NCBI GenBank assembly: GCA_903822005.1
Contig: CAIJNL010000045.1
Location: forward strand, 52,313 to 116,312
From: an uncultured Nitrospiraceae bacterium
GTDB lineage: Bacteria; Nitrospirota; Thermodesulfovibrionia; Thermodesulfovibrionales; Dissulfurispiraceae
DNA: 64,000 nt
Direction: 5' to 3'
Of this stretch, positions 42,583-53,052 are shown in pieces. The position numbers were made by a program, and so were the translations under genes. Below the pieces are notes generated by a model. The model worked only from the letters and a program-made list of their open reading frames with translations, did not search any database and was not told where the DNA came from. The stretch's first letter is position 1, and every line of letters begins with the position of its first letter.

Positions 42583-43272
42583 ATGTTTATTTTATCAAGG
42601 CAGACAGCTATACCGTATATTCGCAAATTATTCATCTGGGCCGCCGCCACAGTCATAGTTCTTGGCTCACTGTTGACGGCCTCGACCATATTTATCGGCT
42701 ATGAAACGGACGGCCTCACCTATTCCGATATTTCGGCAATCCCCCATCGTAAAGTCGGCATTATTCTGGGCTGTCCGAAAAAGTTATCGGGCGGGCGTCT
42801 CAATCCTTTCTTCAGCAGCCGCATCAGCGCTGCGGCCGCCCTTTTCCGCGCGGGCAAGGTCGACTACCTTCTCGCGAGCGGCGACAACTATTCCCGGGGA
42901 TGCGTTGAAACAGTTGCAATGCGGGAGGCCCTCATTACTGCGGGAATCCCCCAAGGGAAGATCTATTGTGATTACAGGGGGCTTCGCACGCTCGATTCCG
43001 TAGTCCGTGCAAAAGAGATATTCGGGCTGCAGGACATGATCATAATTTCGCAGGATTTTCACAACAGCAGGGCAGTCTTCATTGCAAGGCACAAAGGAAT
43101 CAACGCTATTGCGTTCAACGCGGGTAACGTAAATCTCTATGACAGTCTCCTGACCAGGAGCAGAGAGCTGTTCGCCTCTGCAAAAGCCTTGCTGGACATA
43201 TATATTTTTGATACCGGCCCGAGGTTTTCGGGTGAACAGCAGGCCTTAACGGAAAGCTGTAACGATCGCTGA
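42583..43272 (+). CDS. SanA/YdcF-family membrane protein
   Basis: The 229-residue protein has an N-terminal helix (FIWAAATVIVLGSLLTA) and a DUF218 domain with KVGIILGCPKKL, LLASGDNYSRG and a conserved end IIISQDFHNSRAVFIARHKG. SanA, ElyC and YdcF proteins act in the envelope, and SanA protects against vancomycin at high temperature. The exact reaction is unknown. It stands alone; the ATG at 42583 has only AGGAGA at a distance. Confidence 0.85.
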   Translation: MFILSRQTAIPYIRKLFIWAAATVIVLGSLLTASTIFIGYETDGLTYSDISAIPHRKVGIILGCPKKLSGGRLNPFFSSRISAAAALFRAGKVDYLLASGDNYSRGCVETVAMREALITAGIPQGKIYCDYRGLRTLDSVVRAKEIFGLQDMIIISQDFHNSRAVFIARHKGINAIAFNAGNVNLYDSLLTRSRELFASAKALLDIYIFDTGPRFSGEQQALTESCNDR

Positions 43273-43440
43273 TTTTTCTTCACTTGGAAAAGAGCGCAAG
43301 GATCAGGCTGGAATCGATACTCTATTGCAACGGGGCCAATGTTGGTAAACTGGAAGAAGAATTTGTCGCTCTGGGCGAATAAGACAGCTTCACCATCGGG
43401 CTGATTCTAATGCAGCAAATATATTAAAGGGGGCAACACT

Positions 43441-43812
43441 ATGAGGTATTTCATGGTTTTGATTGTTCTTTCGATGGCTTCACTTGCATTTGCACAGGAA
43501 ACCACGATAAGCAAGCAGGCCTGGATTAATGGCATGCAGGAAAAATTGCCGGCTGCCTTCTGCCAGGAAAAACAGTATTTTCGCCAATGCTTCACGGTTT
43601 CGGAGGGAGAGTGTTTGAGAGTGGCATCAAACGCTACAAGGGTCTGCCTCGGCAACAAGCAGGACCAGTTTCCTGACGTGCTGGTCCAGCCAAAAGACGG
43701 CAGCCACTGGGGCGGTATTGTTGGTGAATGCGCCGGCAATGCATATGAAGCCGCTCTTCTGGAGAAGCGGATAAACAGCGACAAATGCAACGATGTCAAT
43801 AACTGGATATAA
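43441..43812 (+). CDS. Secreted Cys-containing protein of unknown function
   Basis: The 123-residue product has a signal peptide (about 1-18, ASLAFAQ) and a mature part with five Cys (FCQEKQYFRQC, ECLRVASNATRVC, ECAGNAYEA, KCNDVNN). The spacing suggests disulfides and a helical fold. AAGGGGG precedes the ATG, and a strong terminator follows. I do not recognise the family. Confidence 0.65.
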   Translation: MRYFMVLIVLSMASLAFAQETTISKQAWINGMQEKLPAAFCQEKQYFRQCFTVSEGECLRVASNATRVCLGNKQDQFPDVLVQPKDGSHWGGIVGECAGNAYEAALLEKRINSDKCNDVNNWI

Positions 43813-43821
43813 CAGCCGGAT

Positions 43822-43860
43822 AATAAGAAGGAGGATTCTTCGGAATCCCCCTTCTTATTT
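43822..43860 (+). terminator. Terminator with UUCG tetraloop
   Basis: AATAAGAAGGAGGATTC (43822-43838) pairs with GAATCCCCCTTCTTATT (43843-43859) with one mismatch around TTCG. C(UUCG)G loops are very stable. It ends the gene at 43441. Confidence 0.85.
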
Positions 43861-43927
43861 CTTTATGAGAATAATACCTGTACCGCTTCCCTCGCCAGCC
43901 TGAACCAGACGCGGACGAATTCAGGCC

Positions 43928-45547
43928 TTATACCTTAAACTGGTCTACAATATTTTTAAGCTGCCCTGCCAGTCTTGCCAACTCTGATGAAGACTGGGCA
44001 ATCTGGTCTGAACCTCCCGATATCTCGCTTGCGCCATTCGCCACAGCCTGGATGTCTCCGCTGATTGCTTCAGAAGTGGTTGACATTTCCTCTGTGGCAG
44101 TCGCAATTTGCTGCACAAGGTTCTGGAGAGCTGTGACGCTCTGAACAATATATTTGAGCTGCTCCCCGGCCTCAATGGAATACTGCAATCCCACGTTCAC
44201 CTTTTCATTTGTATGACTCATCGCGTCTACAGCGCTTCCGACTTCGCTTTGTATTGAACCGATCATCTGGCTTATTTCCGCGGTCGCTTTTGCGGTACGT
44301 TCCGCCAGCTTCCTGACTTCATCCGCAACAACAGCGAACCCGCGTCCCTGCTCCCCTGCCCTGGCAGCTTCAATGGCCGCGTTAAGGGCGAGCAGATTGG
44401 TCTGGTCGGCGATGTCGTTGATCACGTCAACAATATCTCCGATCTGCCTGGACCTTTCACCGAGGGACTGCATCACATGTGCTGACGCGTTTACGGTCTC
44501 TACAATGGTCCTGGATTCGTTGACCGATTTCCCGACAACCTCGGCGCCTTTTCTCGCTATCTCCGCTGTCTCGACTGACGATTGGGAAATATTGGAAGCG
44601 TTTTTTGCAATGTCAATGACGGTCTGGGACATTTCTTCTGCCGCGGTCGCTATCTGGGATGAACGGTTGGACTGATCGGTCATTGTCCTGGTTATTTCTT
44701 CGGAACTCGCGCTCAGCTCTTCGCTGCCTGAGGCAACGCTCGCAGACGCCTGCTTGATATCGCCCATTACACCCTTTAGTTTATCCACCATTGCCTTCAT
44801 CGCCAGCAGCAACTGTCCGGTTTCATTTTTACCTGTGTTTTCGATCCGTACGGTGAGATCACCGGAAGCTATAGCGTTGGCCGTCTCGACCGCTTGATTG
44901 AGCGGCTTGGTGATGCTGCCTATTATCCAGAAGGCCACTAATATCGCGACCGCAAAGGCAGAAATGCTGAAGATAATTATGATAATACTGCTAATCTGCG
45001 CATTGCTGGCCGATTCATCACTGCTTTTCTTCGCCAATTCCTTGACGAACGCATCGAGGTTGTTTACGGACTTGATGTAGGCGGCCTGCAGGGGGTCATA
45101 TTTATCGAGCAATTGCAGGGCCTCTCTTTTATTCCCGGCCTTAAGTGCTTTCACGATCTGGTCCCGCATCTCGGCATTGGGTTTTCTGGCGTCCACCATT
45201 GCCTGGTAAAGAGCTTTCCCTTTTTCGGTCTGGATGCTTGCTTTCAACTTGTCAAAATTTTCAGTTATGTTTTTTCTCGTTCCTAACATGCCCTGTATCG
45301 CTTTTTCCAAATCCTCTTTGTTCTCGGCAATAAAGGCTTTTTGCAGGTGAGTGGTTGCTGTGAGAATATTCTCGGTCAAATCTCCAAGAGTGACAGCTTG
45401 CTGCATTCTTCTGTTTCCCAGTTCATCTATGTTACTGCTCAAGACAGATATCGAGAAAAAAGCTGTAAGACCAATTGCAATGGTCAAAAAAATCATTACC
45501 CCGAAACCAATGAATAATTTAGTCCTGATTTTTAAGTCTTTTGTCAT
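43928..45547 (-). CDS. Methyl-accepting chemotaxis protein, four-helix-bundle sensor
   Basis: The 539-residue protein has a TM helix (about 12-32), a four-helix-bundle MCP sensor (about 35-180, starting [20 protein letters not shown]), a second TM helix near 190-210, HAMP and the signalling domain with [20 protein letters not shown] and [20 protein letters not shown]. There is no C-terminal pentapeptide for CheR. ATG 45547 follows GGAG; the upstream start at 45577 has none. It is the last of three receptors. Confidence 0.95.
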   Translation of the reverse strand: MTKDLKIRTKLFIGFGVMIFLTIAIGLTAFFSISVLSSNIDELGNRRMQQAVTLGDLTENILTATTHLQKAFIAENKEDLEKAIQGMLGTRKNITENFDKLKASIQTEKGKALYQAMVDARKPNAEMRDQIVKALKAGNKREALQLLDKYDPLQAAYIKSVNNLDAFVKELAKKSSDESASNAQISSIIIIIFSISAFAVAILVAFWIIGSITKPLNQAVETANAIASGDLTVRIENTGKNETGQLLLAMKAMVDKLKGVMGDIKQASASVASGSEELSASSEEITRTMTDQSNRSSQIATAAEEMSQTVIDIAKNASNISQSSVETAEIARKGAEVVGKSVNESRTIVETVNASAHVMQSLGERSRQIGDIVDVINDIADQTNLLALNAAIEAARAGEQGRGFAVVADEVRKLAERTAKATAEISQMIGSIQSEVGSAVDAMSHTNEKVNVGLQYSIEAGEQLKYIVQSVTALQNLVQQIATATEEMSTTSEAISGDIQAVANGASEISGGSDQIAQSSSELARLAGQLKNIVDQFKV

Positions 45548-45688
45548 TTCCGGTCTCCTCCCGCATTTATAGCGCAACGTTCCAATGAGGCCTGAAAAGC
45601 ATAAGGCTTCTATACCAAACTATATATTTAGGTTACCAACAAAACAAACTAATTGTAAATCAGGCAAACAAGCGCAGCAAAGCGCAGA

Positions 45689-47401
45689 CTATACTTTGAA
45701 CTGCTGCACAATGACCTTCAGAGAGCCGGCCAAACGCGCCAGTTCAGTGGCCGACCGGGCTATCTGGTCCGAACCACCCGAGATGTCACGCGACCCGTTG
45801 GCAATCTCCTGAATATCTCCGCTGATGGCCTCGGAAGTGGTTGACATCTCTTCCGTGGCAGTCGCAATCTGCTGCACCATGCCCTGAAGTGTGTTCACGC
45901 TTGAAACTATGGCATTGAGCTGCTCTCCCGCATCCCGCGAATACTTCAATCCATTCTCGACTTTTTTGGTGGTGTCGTCCATAGCCTGCACTGCATTGCC
46001 AACTTCACTCTGAATGGACCCGATCATACCGCCGATTTCTGAGGTCGCCTTGGCGGTCCTCTCGGCAAGCTTTCTGACTTCATCAGCCACTACAGCAAAT
46101 CCGCGCCCCTGTTCACCTGCCCTGGCCGCCTCTATCGCAGCATTCAGAGCAAGAAGATTGGTCTGGTCGGCAATATCGTTTATCACGGCAACAATATCAC
46201 CTATCTGTTTGGAACGTTCGCCTAAGGTCTGGATGACCTTGGACGAGTGGTCCACAGTAACGGCGATGGCCTTCGATTCTTCGACTGACTTGTTTACTAC
46301 AGCCGCCCCTTTTTGAGCAATAGCCGCGGTTTCATTGGCTGAAACTGCTATATTGGAAGCATTCTTCGCAATATCTATAACGGTCTGCGACAGTTCTTCC
46401 GAGCTGGTCGCGATCTGCGCTGCCCGACCAGACTGCGAGTTCATATTGCGGGTTATCTGTTCGGAACTTGCGCTTAACTCTTCGCTCCCGGATGCGACGC
46501 TCTCCGATGCGGATTTGACCTCAGTAACAATACCCTTTAATTTTACGGTCATCCTGTTCATTGCCGCAAAAGCTCCGGTTGCTTCTTCACCATGCCTTTC
46601 AACATGCATGGTCAAATCCCCTTCAGCTATCTTTCCGGCAATTTCCGCGATAACAGCGGGCTCGCCCCCCAAATGCTTTAAAAGCTTTTTTGTAACAATG
46701 CCCGAAACCAGCACCGCTATCAGGACACAGACAAACGTCAGGGCCAAAAGCCAATATATGCTATTTATGAAATTGTCCCTGAACCTTTGTTCTTCATTCA
46801 TGATGACAGCCTCCATGCTGTCAATAAAATTGCCCGAAACGATGACCCAGTTGAAAGGCTTGAATAGCAGAACGTAGTTTCTTTTTTGGAAAGGCACGCC
46901 CGCCTCGCCCTGCCGGTACTTGAGTGCCCAGTTGACAGTGTACCCTCCGTCAGGGTTTGCGCCCGTCTTGATAAAATCCCGCACTATATAATTGCCTTTT
47001 ACATCCTGGTTGTCGTACCGGTTAGTGCCTATGTTCTTGGCAACGGGATGCGCGATGCTGATACCTTCCATCGTATAAGCCAGGATGTATCCGTCATCAC
47101 CATATTTAAGTGTAGTGAGAAGAGTGGCTCCCGTTTTTTTGGCCTGTTCGAGCGTTAATTCTCCGGCCTGGTGCCTCTCATAGATGCCCTGCAGCATCGC
47201 CGCAGCCGTCTGCACCTCACTTTTGGCCAGTGTGTCAAAGTCGGAATACAGGGTTTTCCTGAGTTCATCCATTGACTGGTTATAAATCTTGTAATTTTGC
47301 GAAAGGGCTATTGCCCCTACCAATAAAGCTACAGATATGCATCCACCTATCATAAGCATGGATATCCTGCTATTGAAGCTGTCAAGCCTGAACATTCTCA
47401 T
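45689..47401 (-). CDS. Methyl-accepting chemotaxis protein, sCache sensor (type 1)
   Basis: The 570-residue protein has a TM helix (about 12-34), a single Cache sensor at about 40-200 ([49 protein letters not shown]), TM helix near 210-232, HAMP ([20 protein letters not shown]) and the signalling hairpin with [20 protein letters not shown]. The sensor type (sCache_2) usually binds small carboxylates or amino acids. HAMP is near identical to that of the receptor at 47480, but the tip region differs. Confidence 0.95.
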   Translation of the reverse strand: MRMFRLDSFNSRISMLMIGGCISVALLVGAIALSQNYKIYNQSMDELRKTLYSDFDTLAKSEVQTAAAMLQGIYERHQAGELTLEQAKKTGATLLTTLKYGDDGYILAYTMEGISIAHPVAKNIGTNRYDNQDVKGNYIVRDFIKTGANPDGGYTVNWALKYRQGEAGVPFQKRNYVLLFKPFNWVIVSGNFIDSMEAVIMNEEQRFRDNFINSIYWLLALTFVCVLIAVLVSGIVTKKLLKHLGGEPAVIAEIAGKIAEGDLTMHVERHGEEATGAFAAMNRMTVKLKGIVTEVKSASESVASGSEELSASSEQITRNMNSQSGRAAQIATSSEELSQTVIDIAKNASNIAVSANETAAIAQKGAAVVNKSVEESKAIAVTVDHSSKVIQTLGERSKQIGDIVAVINDIADQTNLLALNAAIEAARAGEQGRGFAVVADEVRKLAERTAKATSEIGGMIGSIQSEVGNAVQAMDDTTKKVENGLKYSRDAGEQLNAIVSSVNTLQGMVQQIATATEEMSTTSEAISGDIQEIANGSRDISGGSDQIARSATELARLAGSLKVIVQQFKV

Positions 47402-47479
47402 CTAGCCCCCTAAAGTGACCCTGTAGATTTATTGCCGGGGCATCGGTACCCCGTGAAATTGCCATATGCCGACTTTGAT

Positions 47480-49060
47480 TTACACTTTGAACTGCTGCAC
47501 AATCACCTTCAGGGAGCCTGCCAGTCGTGCCAGTTCGGACGAGGACTGGGCAATCTGGTCGGAACCTCCCAATATCTCCCTCGCGCCGCCCGCAACGGCC
47601 TGAATGTCGCCGCTGATGGCCTCTGACGTTGTCGACATCTCCTCTGTTGCTGTAGCAATCTGCTGGACAAGATTCTGAAGGGCCGTGACGCTCTGAACAA
47701 TAGTCTTAAGCTGCTCCCCTGCTTCCACAGAGTACTGCAGCCCCACATTGACCTTTTCATTCGTATGATTCATCGCTTCAACAGCACTGCCGACTTCACC
47801 CTGTATGGAACCGATCATCTGGCTTATTTCCGCAGTCGCTTTTGCGGTCCTTTCTGCCAGCTTTCTTACTTCGTCAGCAACAACAGCGAAGCCGCGTCCC
47901 TGTTCCCCTGCCCTGGCAGCCTCAATGGCGGCATTTAGGGCAAGCAGGTTGGTCTGATCTGCAATATCGTTGATCACATCCACAATCTCACCGATCTGTT
48001 TGGACTTTTCTCCAAGAGACTGCATTACGTGAGCTGATGCGTTTACAGTCTCTACAATGGTTTTCGACTCGGCAACGGATTTATCCACAATTTCCGAGCC
48101 CTTTTTCGCAATGCCGGCGGTCTCGGACGATGAATTGGCAATGTTGGAGGCATTCCTAGCGATGTCAATGACTGTCTGTGCCATTTCTTCGGCAGCAGTA
48201 GCAATCTGGGATGAGCGGTTTGCCTGATCATTCATTGTCCTGGTTATCTCTACAGAACTCGCGCTTAACTGCTCGCTGCCCGAGGCAACGCTGTCAGATG
48301 CGGATTTAACATCAGTGACAATAGACTTTAATTTCACCGTCATCCTGTTCATTGCCGCAAAAACCCCTGTCGCTTCTTTCCCATGCTTATCAACCTGCAT
48401 GGTCAGGTCGCCTGCGGCAATCTTTTCTGCTATTTCTGCGATTACAGCGGGTTCGCCTCCCAGCTGTTTCAGGAGCTTGCGTATAATGATATTTGCGACC
48501 AGGGCAAATATTACAATCAGTACCACGGCAAACAGCAGGTTAACTTTCAGGAATGTCTCCTTCAACCGGTTGAGATAATCATCCTTGTTTACTCCGGGTA
48601 CGACCCAGACTTTCCACGGTTCAATATACCTGTACGCGACGACTTTATCCTGTCCAGTGCTGCCGGCTATGAATGAGAGAGTTCCGCCTTCCTTATGTGT
48701 GATTATATAGTGGTTATGAGCAAGGTTGCCCTGATTTTTCCCCTGAATGACAGGATGCGTTGCCATTACGCCTTCTTCATTAATTATGTAGATATAACCG
48801 CTCTTGCCTATCTTGATGCTGTTCATGCTTTTTTTGAAATTTTCATCATTTATGGCATTTGGCTGAACGGAGGCGAGATATAGCAGGTTGCTCTGGAGCG
48901 TGTCGGCAACTGAGTTGATATCTTCTGTCATCAGGGACTCAATTTCCCGCACCGCAATTATATAGGAAAAGGACACTGTCAAAATGACCGCAACTATGGA
49001 CATCACTATCAATAAATATATCTTGCTGCCGAAACTGTCTGTTCTGAACCATTTTTTCAT
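47480..49060 (-). CDS. Methyl-accepting chemotaxis protein, sCache sensor (type 2)
   Basis: The 526-residue protein has a TM helix, a short Cache-like sensor at about 40-170 ([52 protein letters not shown]), a second TM near 175-195, HAMP and the signalling domain. ATG 49060 follows GGAGGGG at 7 bases. It has HAMP close to the receptor at 45689 ([20 protein letters not shown]) but a tip region closer to that at 43928 ([18 protein letters not shown]). It is the first of the three and may have its own sigma-28 promoter. Confidence 0.95.
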   Translation of the reverse strand: MKKWFRTDSFGSKIYLLIVMSIVAVILTVSFSYIIAVREIESLMTEDINSVADTLQSNLLYLASVQPNAINDENFKKSMNSIKIGKSGYIYIINEEGVMATHPVIQGKNQGNLAHNHYIITHKEGGTLSFIAGSTGQDKVVAYRYIEPWKVWVVPGVNKDDYLNRLKETFLKVNLLFAVVLIVIFALVANIIIRKLLKQLGGEPAVIAEIAEKIAAGDLTMQVDKHGKEATGVFAAMNRMTVKLKSIVTDVKSASDSVASGSEQLSASSVEITRTMNDQANRSSQIATAAEEMAQTVIDIARNASNIANSSSETAGIAKKGSEIVDKSVAESKTIVETVNASAHVMQSLGEKSKQIGEIVDVINDIADQTNLLALNAAIEAARAGEQGRGFAVVADEVRKLAERTAKATAEISQMIGSIQGEVGSAVEAMNHTNEKVNVGLQYSVEAGEQLKTIVQSVTALQNLVQQIATATEEMSTTSEAISGDIQAVAGGAREILGGSDQIAQSSSELARLAGSLKVIVQQFKV

Positions 49061-49275
49061 TGTAATCCCCTCCATGCTATCGTAATGCATATTTTATGAT
49101 TTATTGTCAGCCGGCTGAGCGTCCAGGCTATTCTGAAATGAGCATTCCCCCACTTACAACCAACTCACAAAACTAATTAAATAATACCAACAAATCAAGC
49201 TATTATAATTTTTTGGCTGTTCCCGCGGCACTTACCCCTACATGTGTGGGACTGCAGTCAGGATTATCATATACT

Positions 49276-49302
49276 TAATCGGCATTTTCCGGATTTTCTT
49301 AA
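49276..49302 (-). promoter_or_regulatory. Possible sigma-28 (FliA) promoter for the receptor genes
   Basis: On the minus strand TTAA (49302-49299), 15 bases, then GCCGATTA (49283-49276), close to TAAA-N15-GCCGATAA of flagellar/chemotaxis promoters. It would start near 49268, about 200 bases before the receptor gene at 49060. Two positions differ from the consensus. The rest of 49091-49384 shows nothing else. Confidence 0.4.
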
Positions 49303-49384
49303 GTGGCCGCCTACTAATTACAGAATAATGTCGGTTGTCCGGGGCAAAACAACCTCTTTACAGCCCGGGACTTGGGAACTGCAA

Positions 49385-49416
49385 CAAAAAACGGGGATTC
49401 ATAAGAACCCCCGTTT
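49385..49416 (-). terminator. Terminator of the ribosomal alpha cluster
   Basis: On the minus strand AAACGGGG pairs with CCCCGTTT (49409-49416 and 49389-49396) and is followed by a T-run from the A-run at 49386-49391. It is about 25 bases after the rplQ stop. Confidence 0.8.
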
Positions 49417-49439
49417 CATCAGTTATGCTTATATAGATA

Positions 49440-50075
49440 CTACTCCGCCTTTTTGGCGTTCTTTTTTGCTGCGGGTTTCGCGGCGGTTTTTTCTGCGCCC
49501 TCTTTCTTTGCCTTTGGAGCAGCCTTCTTCGGCTTGTCCTCAGAGGCTTTCGGGGCGGCCTTCTTCTCCGCTGCAGGTTTCTTCTCGGCCGTCTTTTTCT
49601 CGGCAGGTTTCTTCTCAGCAGCCTTCTTTTCGACAGTTTTCTTTTCGGCGGCTTTCTTATCTGCCTTTACATCAGCCTCTTTCTCGCCATCTTTCTTTGC
49701 GGTCTTCGGCCTTATGCTCTCATAATCTATAAACTCAATTATAGCCATAGGCGCGCGGTCATTGACCCTCTGCCTGGTATGCACGATCCTCAGGTACCCG
49801 CCGTTCCGGTCCGCAAAACGCGGCGCGATCTCTGCGAACAGCTTGGCAACAACAGCCCTGTTGGGAATATAGGACATGACCATCCTTTTGGCATGAAGGT
49901 CTCCCCTCTTGCCGAAGGTGACGAGCTTTTCAGCCATCGCCTTAATGGCCTTTGCCTTTGCTACTGTCGTTTCTATCCTCTGATACTCGAAGAGAGAGAC
50001 CACCAGCCCCCTCAGTAACGCCTTTCTCTGGTTGGCCGTTCTCCCGAATAGCCTTCCTGCAACCTTATGACGCAT
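49440..50075 (-). CDS. rplQ: Ribosomal protein bL17 with long Lys/Ala tail
   Basis: The first 118 residues are normal bL17 (MRHKVAGRLFGRTANQRKAL, MVMSYIPNRAVVAKLF, RIVHTRQRVNDRAPMAIIEF). A further 90 or so residues are a low-complexity tail with repeats of EKK(T/P/A)AEKK. Typical bL17 is 115-130 residues. The tail resembles histone H1-like or Lys-rich proteins and is probably unfolded. It overlaps rpoA by 11 bases and ends the cluster. Confidence 0.93.
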   Translation of the reverse strand: MRHKVAGRLFGRTANQRKALLRGLVVSLFEYQRIETTVAKAKAIKAMAEKLVTFGKRGDLHAKRMVMSYIPNRAVVAKLFAEIAPRFADRNGGYLRIVHTRQRVNDRAPMAIIEFIDYESIRPKTAKKDGEKEADVKADKKAAEKKTVEKKAAEKKPAEKKTAEKKPAAEKKAAPKASEDKPKKAAPKAKKEGAEKTAAKPAAKKNAKKAE

Positions 50076-51075
50076 TGCTGTCCTTACCTCCCTTGGGTGC
50101 CGTGTCGAACCTCATTCCCAGATGCAAACCCATGGTACCCAGGATGTCCTTTATCTCGTTTAATGACCTGCGCCCGAAATTCTTTGTCCTGAGCATCTCG
50201 TTTTCGGTCTTTTGAACAAGTTCGGCTATTGATTTAATATTCGCATTTTTCAGGCAGTTGTAGGCGCGCACTGAAAGCTCGAGTTCGTCTATGTTCTTGT
50301 TAAGATTCTCATTATCGAGGCCTATCAGCGAAGTCTTGCCGGAAGCCCCTGCCGAGTCACCCGACTCGTCAGACTCATCCACAAAAATAAACAGGTCAAG
50401 ATGCTCCATCAGAATTGAAGCAGCGTCGGTAATCGCTTTTTCCGGGGTGATGCCGCCGTCCGTCCATACCTCCATTACGAGCCTGTCGTAGTCTGTAGAC
50501 CTTCCGACCCTCGCTTTCTCGACGTTGAAATTCACCCTCTTTATCGGGCTGAAAGCCGAATCCACCGCAATCATGTCAACCGGCAGTCCCTCTTCCTTGT
50601 TCTGCTCTGACGGATAGTAGCCCTTGCCGTTTCTGACAAGCATCTCCATCTCAAGCCGCACATTAGAGTCAACCGTGGCTATGTAATGCTCCTTATTAAG
50701 CACCTCAACGCCCTGGTCGGTCTGTATGTCGGCGCCCGTTACAACGCTCGGGCCTTTAACATTAATGGTGATAGTGCGTGTCTCATCGCCATGGGCCTTG
50801 AGCCTGAGTTTCTTTATGTTAAGAATAACGTCTACAACATCTTCCTTTACGCCTTTGATCGCTGAAAATTCATGCAGGACGCCGGCTATCCTTACGCCGG
50901 TCACCGCGGCCCCTTCAATAGAAGAGAGCAGTATCCTGCGCAATGAGTTGCCTATCGTCATGCCAAAACCACGCTCCAACGGCTCTACAACGAGTTTTCC
51001 GTACGAATCGGTCCGTGTTTCAGCGTCGAAGTTGATCTTCTTGGGCAACTGAAAGCCCCTTTTTACAAGGTCCAT
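50065..51075 (-). CDS. rpoA: DNA-directed RNA polymerase alpha subunit
   Basis: The 336-residue protein has the N-terminal assembly domain (YGKLVVEPLERGFGMTIGNS, LRRILLSSIEGAAVTGVRI) and the C-terminal domain that binds UP elements and activators (LELSVRAYNCLKNANIKSIA, LRTKNFGRRSLNEIKDIL). An acidic linker between residues 225 and 250 is normal. It follows rpsD and overlaps rplQ. Confidence 0.97.
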   Translation of the reverse strand: MDLVKRGFQLPKKINFDAETRTDSYGKLVVEPLERGFGMTIGNSLRRILLSSIEGAAVTGVRIAGVLHEFSAIKGVKEDVVDVILNIKKLRLKAHGDETRTITINVKGPSVVTGADIQTDQGVEVLNKEHYIATVDSNVRLEMEMLVRNGKGYYPSEQNKEEGLPVDMIAVDSAFSPIKRVNFNVEKARVGRSTDYDRLVMEVWTDGGITPEKAITDAASILMEHLDLFIFVDESDESGDSAGASGKTSLIGLDNENLNKNIDELELSVRAYNCLKNANIKSIAELVQKTENEMLRTKNFGRRSLNEIKDILGTMGLHLGMRFDTAPKGGKDSNAS

Positions 51076-51159
51076 CGTAAGGCCTCCTATGCCTTAAAAA
51101 ATTTTTCCAATCTATACCGTGAATGCCGGCCATTGCGGACGGCGTCCGAAATTACGTGC

Positions 51160-51786
51160 TTACTTGGAATAAAGTTCCACAATCAGCTGCTCCTGCACCG
51201 GCAGCTGTATCTCGTCGCGGCTGGGTATCCTTACAAAAGTGCCCTTGACCGCCTTGGCTTCAAATTCTATCCATGCGGGCAGGCCCCTGTGTTCTGCAAT
51301 CGCAAGACTCTCGGTAATGGTCGAACATTCCTTGCTGGTTTCCCGGACCTCAACCACATCGCCCGGCTTGAGCAGGAATGACGGTATATCAACGCTGCGG
51401 CCATTGACCTTAAAATGTCCGTGGTTTACGAGCTGACGGGCCTCTCTCCTGTTAGCTGCAAACCCCATTCTGTAAACCGAGGCATCCAGCCTTCTTTCGA
51501 GCAGCTGAAGCAGTATCTCACCGGTTACTCCCTTCATCCTGGACGCCCTCTCGAAATATAGCCTGAACTGGCGTTCCATGATGCCGTAAATCCTTCTGAC
51601 TTTCTGCTTTTCCCTGAGCTGTATGCCGTAATCAGAAAGTTTTCCCCTGCCCTGGCCATGCTGGCCCGGCGCGTATTTCCTTCTCTCAATACCGCATTTT
51701 TCCGTGTAACACCTTGTGCCTTTAAGAAAGAGCTTTTCGCCCTCCCTGCGGCAAAGCCTGCATAAAGGACCGGTATAACGTGCCAT
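51160..51786 (-). CDS. rpsD: Ribosomal protein uS4
   Basis: The 208-residue protein begins [20 protein letters not shown] and has CRLCRRE with further Cys ([21 protein letters not shown]), the zinc-type N-terminus, and the S4 RNA-binding motif ([19 protein letters not shown]). It touches the rpsK stop by one base. In many bacteria S4 regulates the alpha operon. Confidence 0.96.
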   Translation of the reverse strand: MARYTGPLCRLCRREGEKLFLKGTRCYTEKCGIERRKYAPGQHGQGRGKLSDYGIQLREKQKVRRIYGIMERQFRLYFERASRMKGVTGEILLQLLERRLDASVYRMGFAANRREARQLVNHGHFKVNGRSVDIPSFLLKPGDVVEVRETSKECSTITESLAIAEHRGLPAWIEFEAKAVKGTFVRIPSRDEIQLPVQEQLIVELYSK

Positions 51787-52172
51787 TACACCCTCCTCCT
51801 CTTAGGCGGCCTGCAGCCGTTATGCGGCACAGGAGTGACGTCCTTTATAAGAGTGATCTCAAGTCCGGTCGCCTGCAGGGCGCGTATGGCGGTTTCGCGT
51901 CCGGCGCCGGGGCCCTTGACGAATACGTCAACGTGCTTCAGGCCCATTTCCATGGCCTTCTTGGCAGCGGACTCAGAGGCCATCTGGGCTGCAAACGGTG
52001 TGCCCTTCCTCGATCCCTTGAAACCCAGGCTTCCTGCGCTTGACCATGCTACGACGTTGCCATTCTGATCAGTTATGGAAACTATCGTATTGTTGAATGT
52101 GGTCTGGATGTGCGCAGCTCCACTGGGTATATTTTTCTTTACTTTTTTTCCGACGCGTTTCTTCTGAGCCAT
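51786..52172 (-). CDS. rpsK: Ribosomal protein uS11
   Basis: The 128-residue protein has the normal core ([40 protein letters not shown]) and ends [12 protein letters not shown]. Its stop overlaps rpsD start by one base, suggesting coupling. Confidence 0.96.
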   Translation of the reverse strand: MAQKKRVGKKVKKNIPSGAAHIQTTFNNTIVSITDQNGNVVAWSSAGSLGFKGSRKGTPFAAQMASESAAKKAMEMGLKHVDVFVKGPGAGRETAIRALQATGLEITLIKDVTPVPHNGCRPPKRRRV

Positions 52173-52191
52173 ATTAAAGTTGACCCCTCCC

Positions 52192-52557
52192 TTACTTTTT
52201 CTTCACAACGAGCTTCCGCGGACCCTTGCGTGTTCTTGCGTTTGTACGGGTCCTCTGTCCCCTGGAGGGAAGATGGGCCTTGTGTCTTGCTCCGCGGTAT
52301 GAGCCGATATCCATAAGCCGTTTGATGTTCATAGCGATCTCTCGCCTGAGGTCGCCCTCCACCTTTTGATCCTTCTCGATAACATTCCTTATCTTAAGGA
52401 CATCTGCATCTGTGAGGTTCTTGACCCTCGTGTCCGGATTTACGCCCGTCTCTTCGAGTATCTTTACCGACATCGATCTGCCGATGCCAAAGATGCGCGT
52501 GAGCCCTATTTCGACCCGTTCGTTTTTGGGAAGATCAACCCCGGCTATTCTCGCCAT
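52192..52557 (-). CDS. rpsM: Ribosomal protein uS13
   Basis: The 121-residue protein begins [20 protein letters not shown] and ends [12 protein letters not shown], with the helix-hairpin for tRNA contact ([18 protein letters not shown]). It heads the alpha cluster after rpmJ. Confidence 0.96.
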   Translation of the reverse strand: MARIAGVDLPKNERVEIGLTRIFGIGRSMSVKILEETGVNPDTRVKNLTDADVLKIRNVIEKDQKVEGDLRREIAMNIKRLMDIGSYRGARHKAHLPSRGQRTRTNARTRKGPRKLVVKKK

Positions 52558-52635
52558 AAAAAAGCTCCTTTATCCATATGATATTCTTTACCTGACAATC
52601 CCCCGTCCCTTTTCGCCAAAAAACAAGGACGCAGG

Positions 52636-52749
52636 TTATCCCTGCCTCTGCTTGTGCCTCGGATTCTCACAAAGCACCCTGATTACGCCTTTTCTCCTTA
52701 CGATCTTGCATTTCGGGCAGATCGCTTTTACAGAAGGCCTGACCTTCAT
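52636..52749 (-). CDS. rpmJ: Ribosomal protein bL36
   Basis: This 37-residue gene reads [20 protein letters not shown] and ends [10 protein letters not shown]. The Cys/His set (CPKC, CENPRH) is the zinc-binding form. GGAGGATG lies just before the start. It sits between infA and rpsM as usual. Confidence 0.95.
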   Translation of the reverse strand: MKVRPSVKAICPKCKIVRRKGVIRVLCENPRHKQRQG

Positions 52750-52804
52750 CCATCCTCCTCATTACAAAAGCAAAAAACAGCACCTGCAGCTGCCTCAAGC
52801 TCAA

Positions 52805-53023
52805 TTATTTGAACCGGTACGTAATACGCCCCTTTGTAAGATCGTATGGCGAAAGCTCGACCGTAACCTTGTCGCCGGGCAATATCTTTATAAAGTGCAT
52901 CCTCATCTTGCCTGAAACGTAGGCAAGTATAATCTGGCCATTCTCAAGTGCCACTCTGAACATAGCGTTAGGCAGCGGTTCTACTATTGTTCCCTGGACT
53001 TCTATATTCTCTTCTTTTGCCAT
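52805..53023 (-). CDS. infA: Translation initiation factor IF-1
   Basis: The 72-residue OB-fold protein begins [20 protein letters not shown] and ends [14 protein letters not shown], the usual length. It is followed by rpmJ. Confidence 0.97.
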   Translation of the reverse strand: MAKEENIEVQGTIVEPLPNAMFRVALENGQIILAYVSGKMRMHFIKILPGDKVTVELSPYDLTKGRITYRFK

Positions 53024-53052
53024 AATTAAACAGTTAGTTTAGCTGTTTTCCC

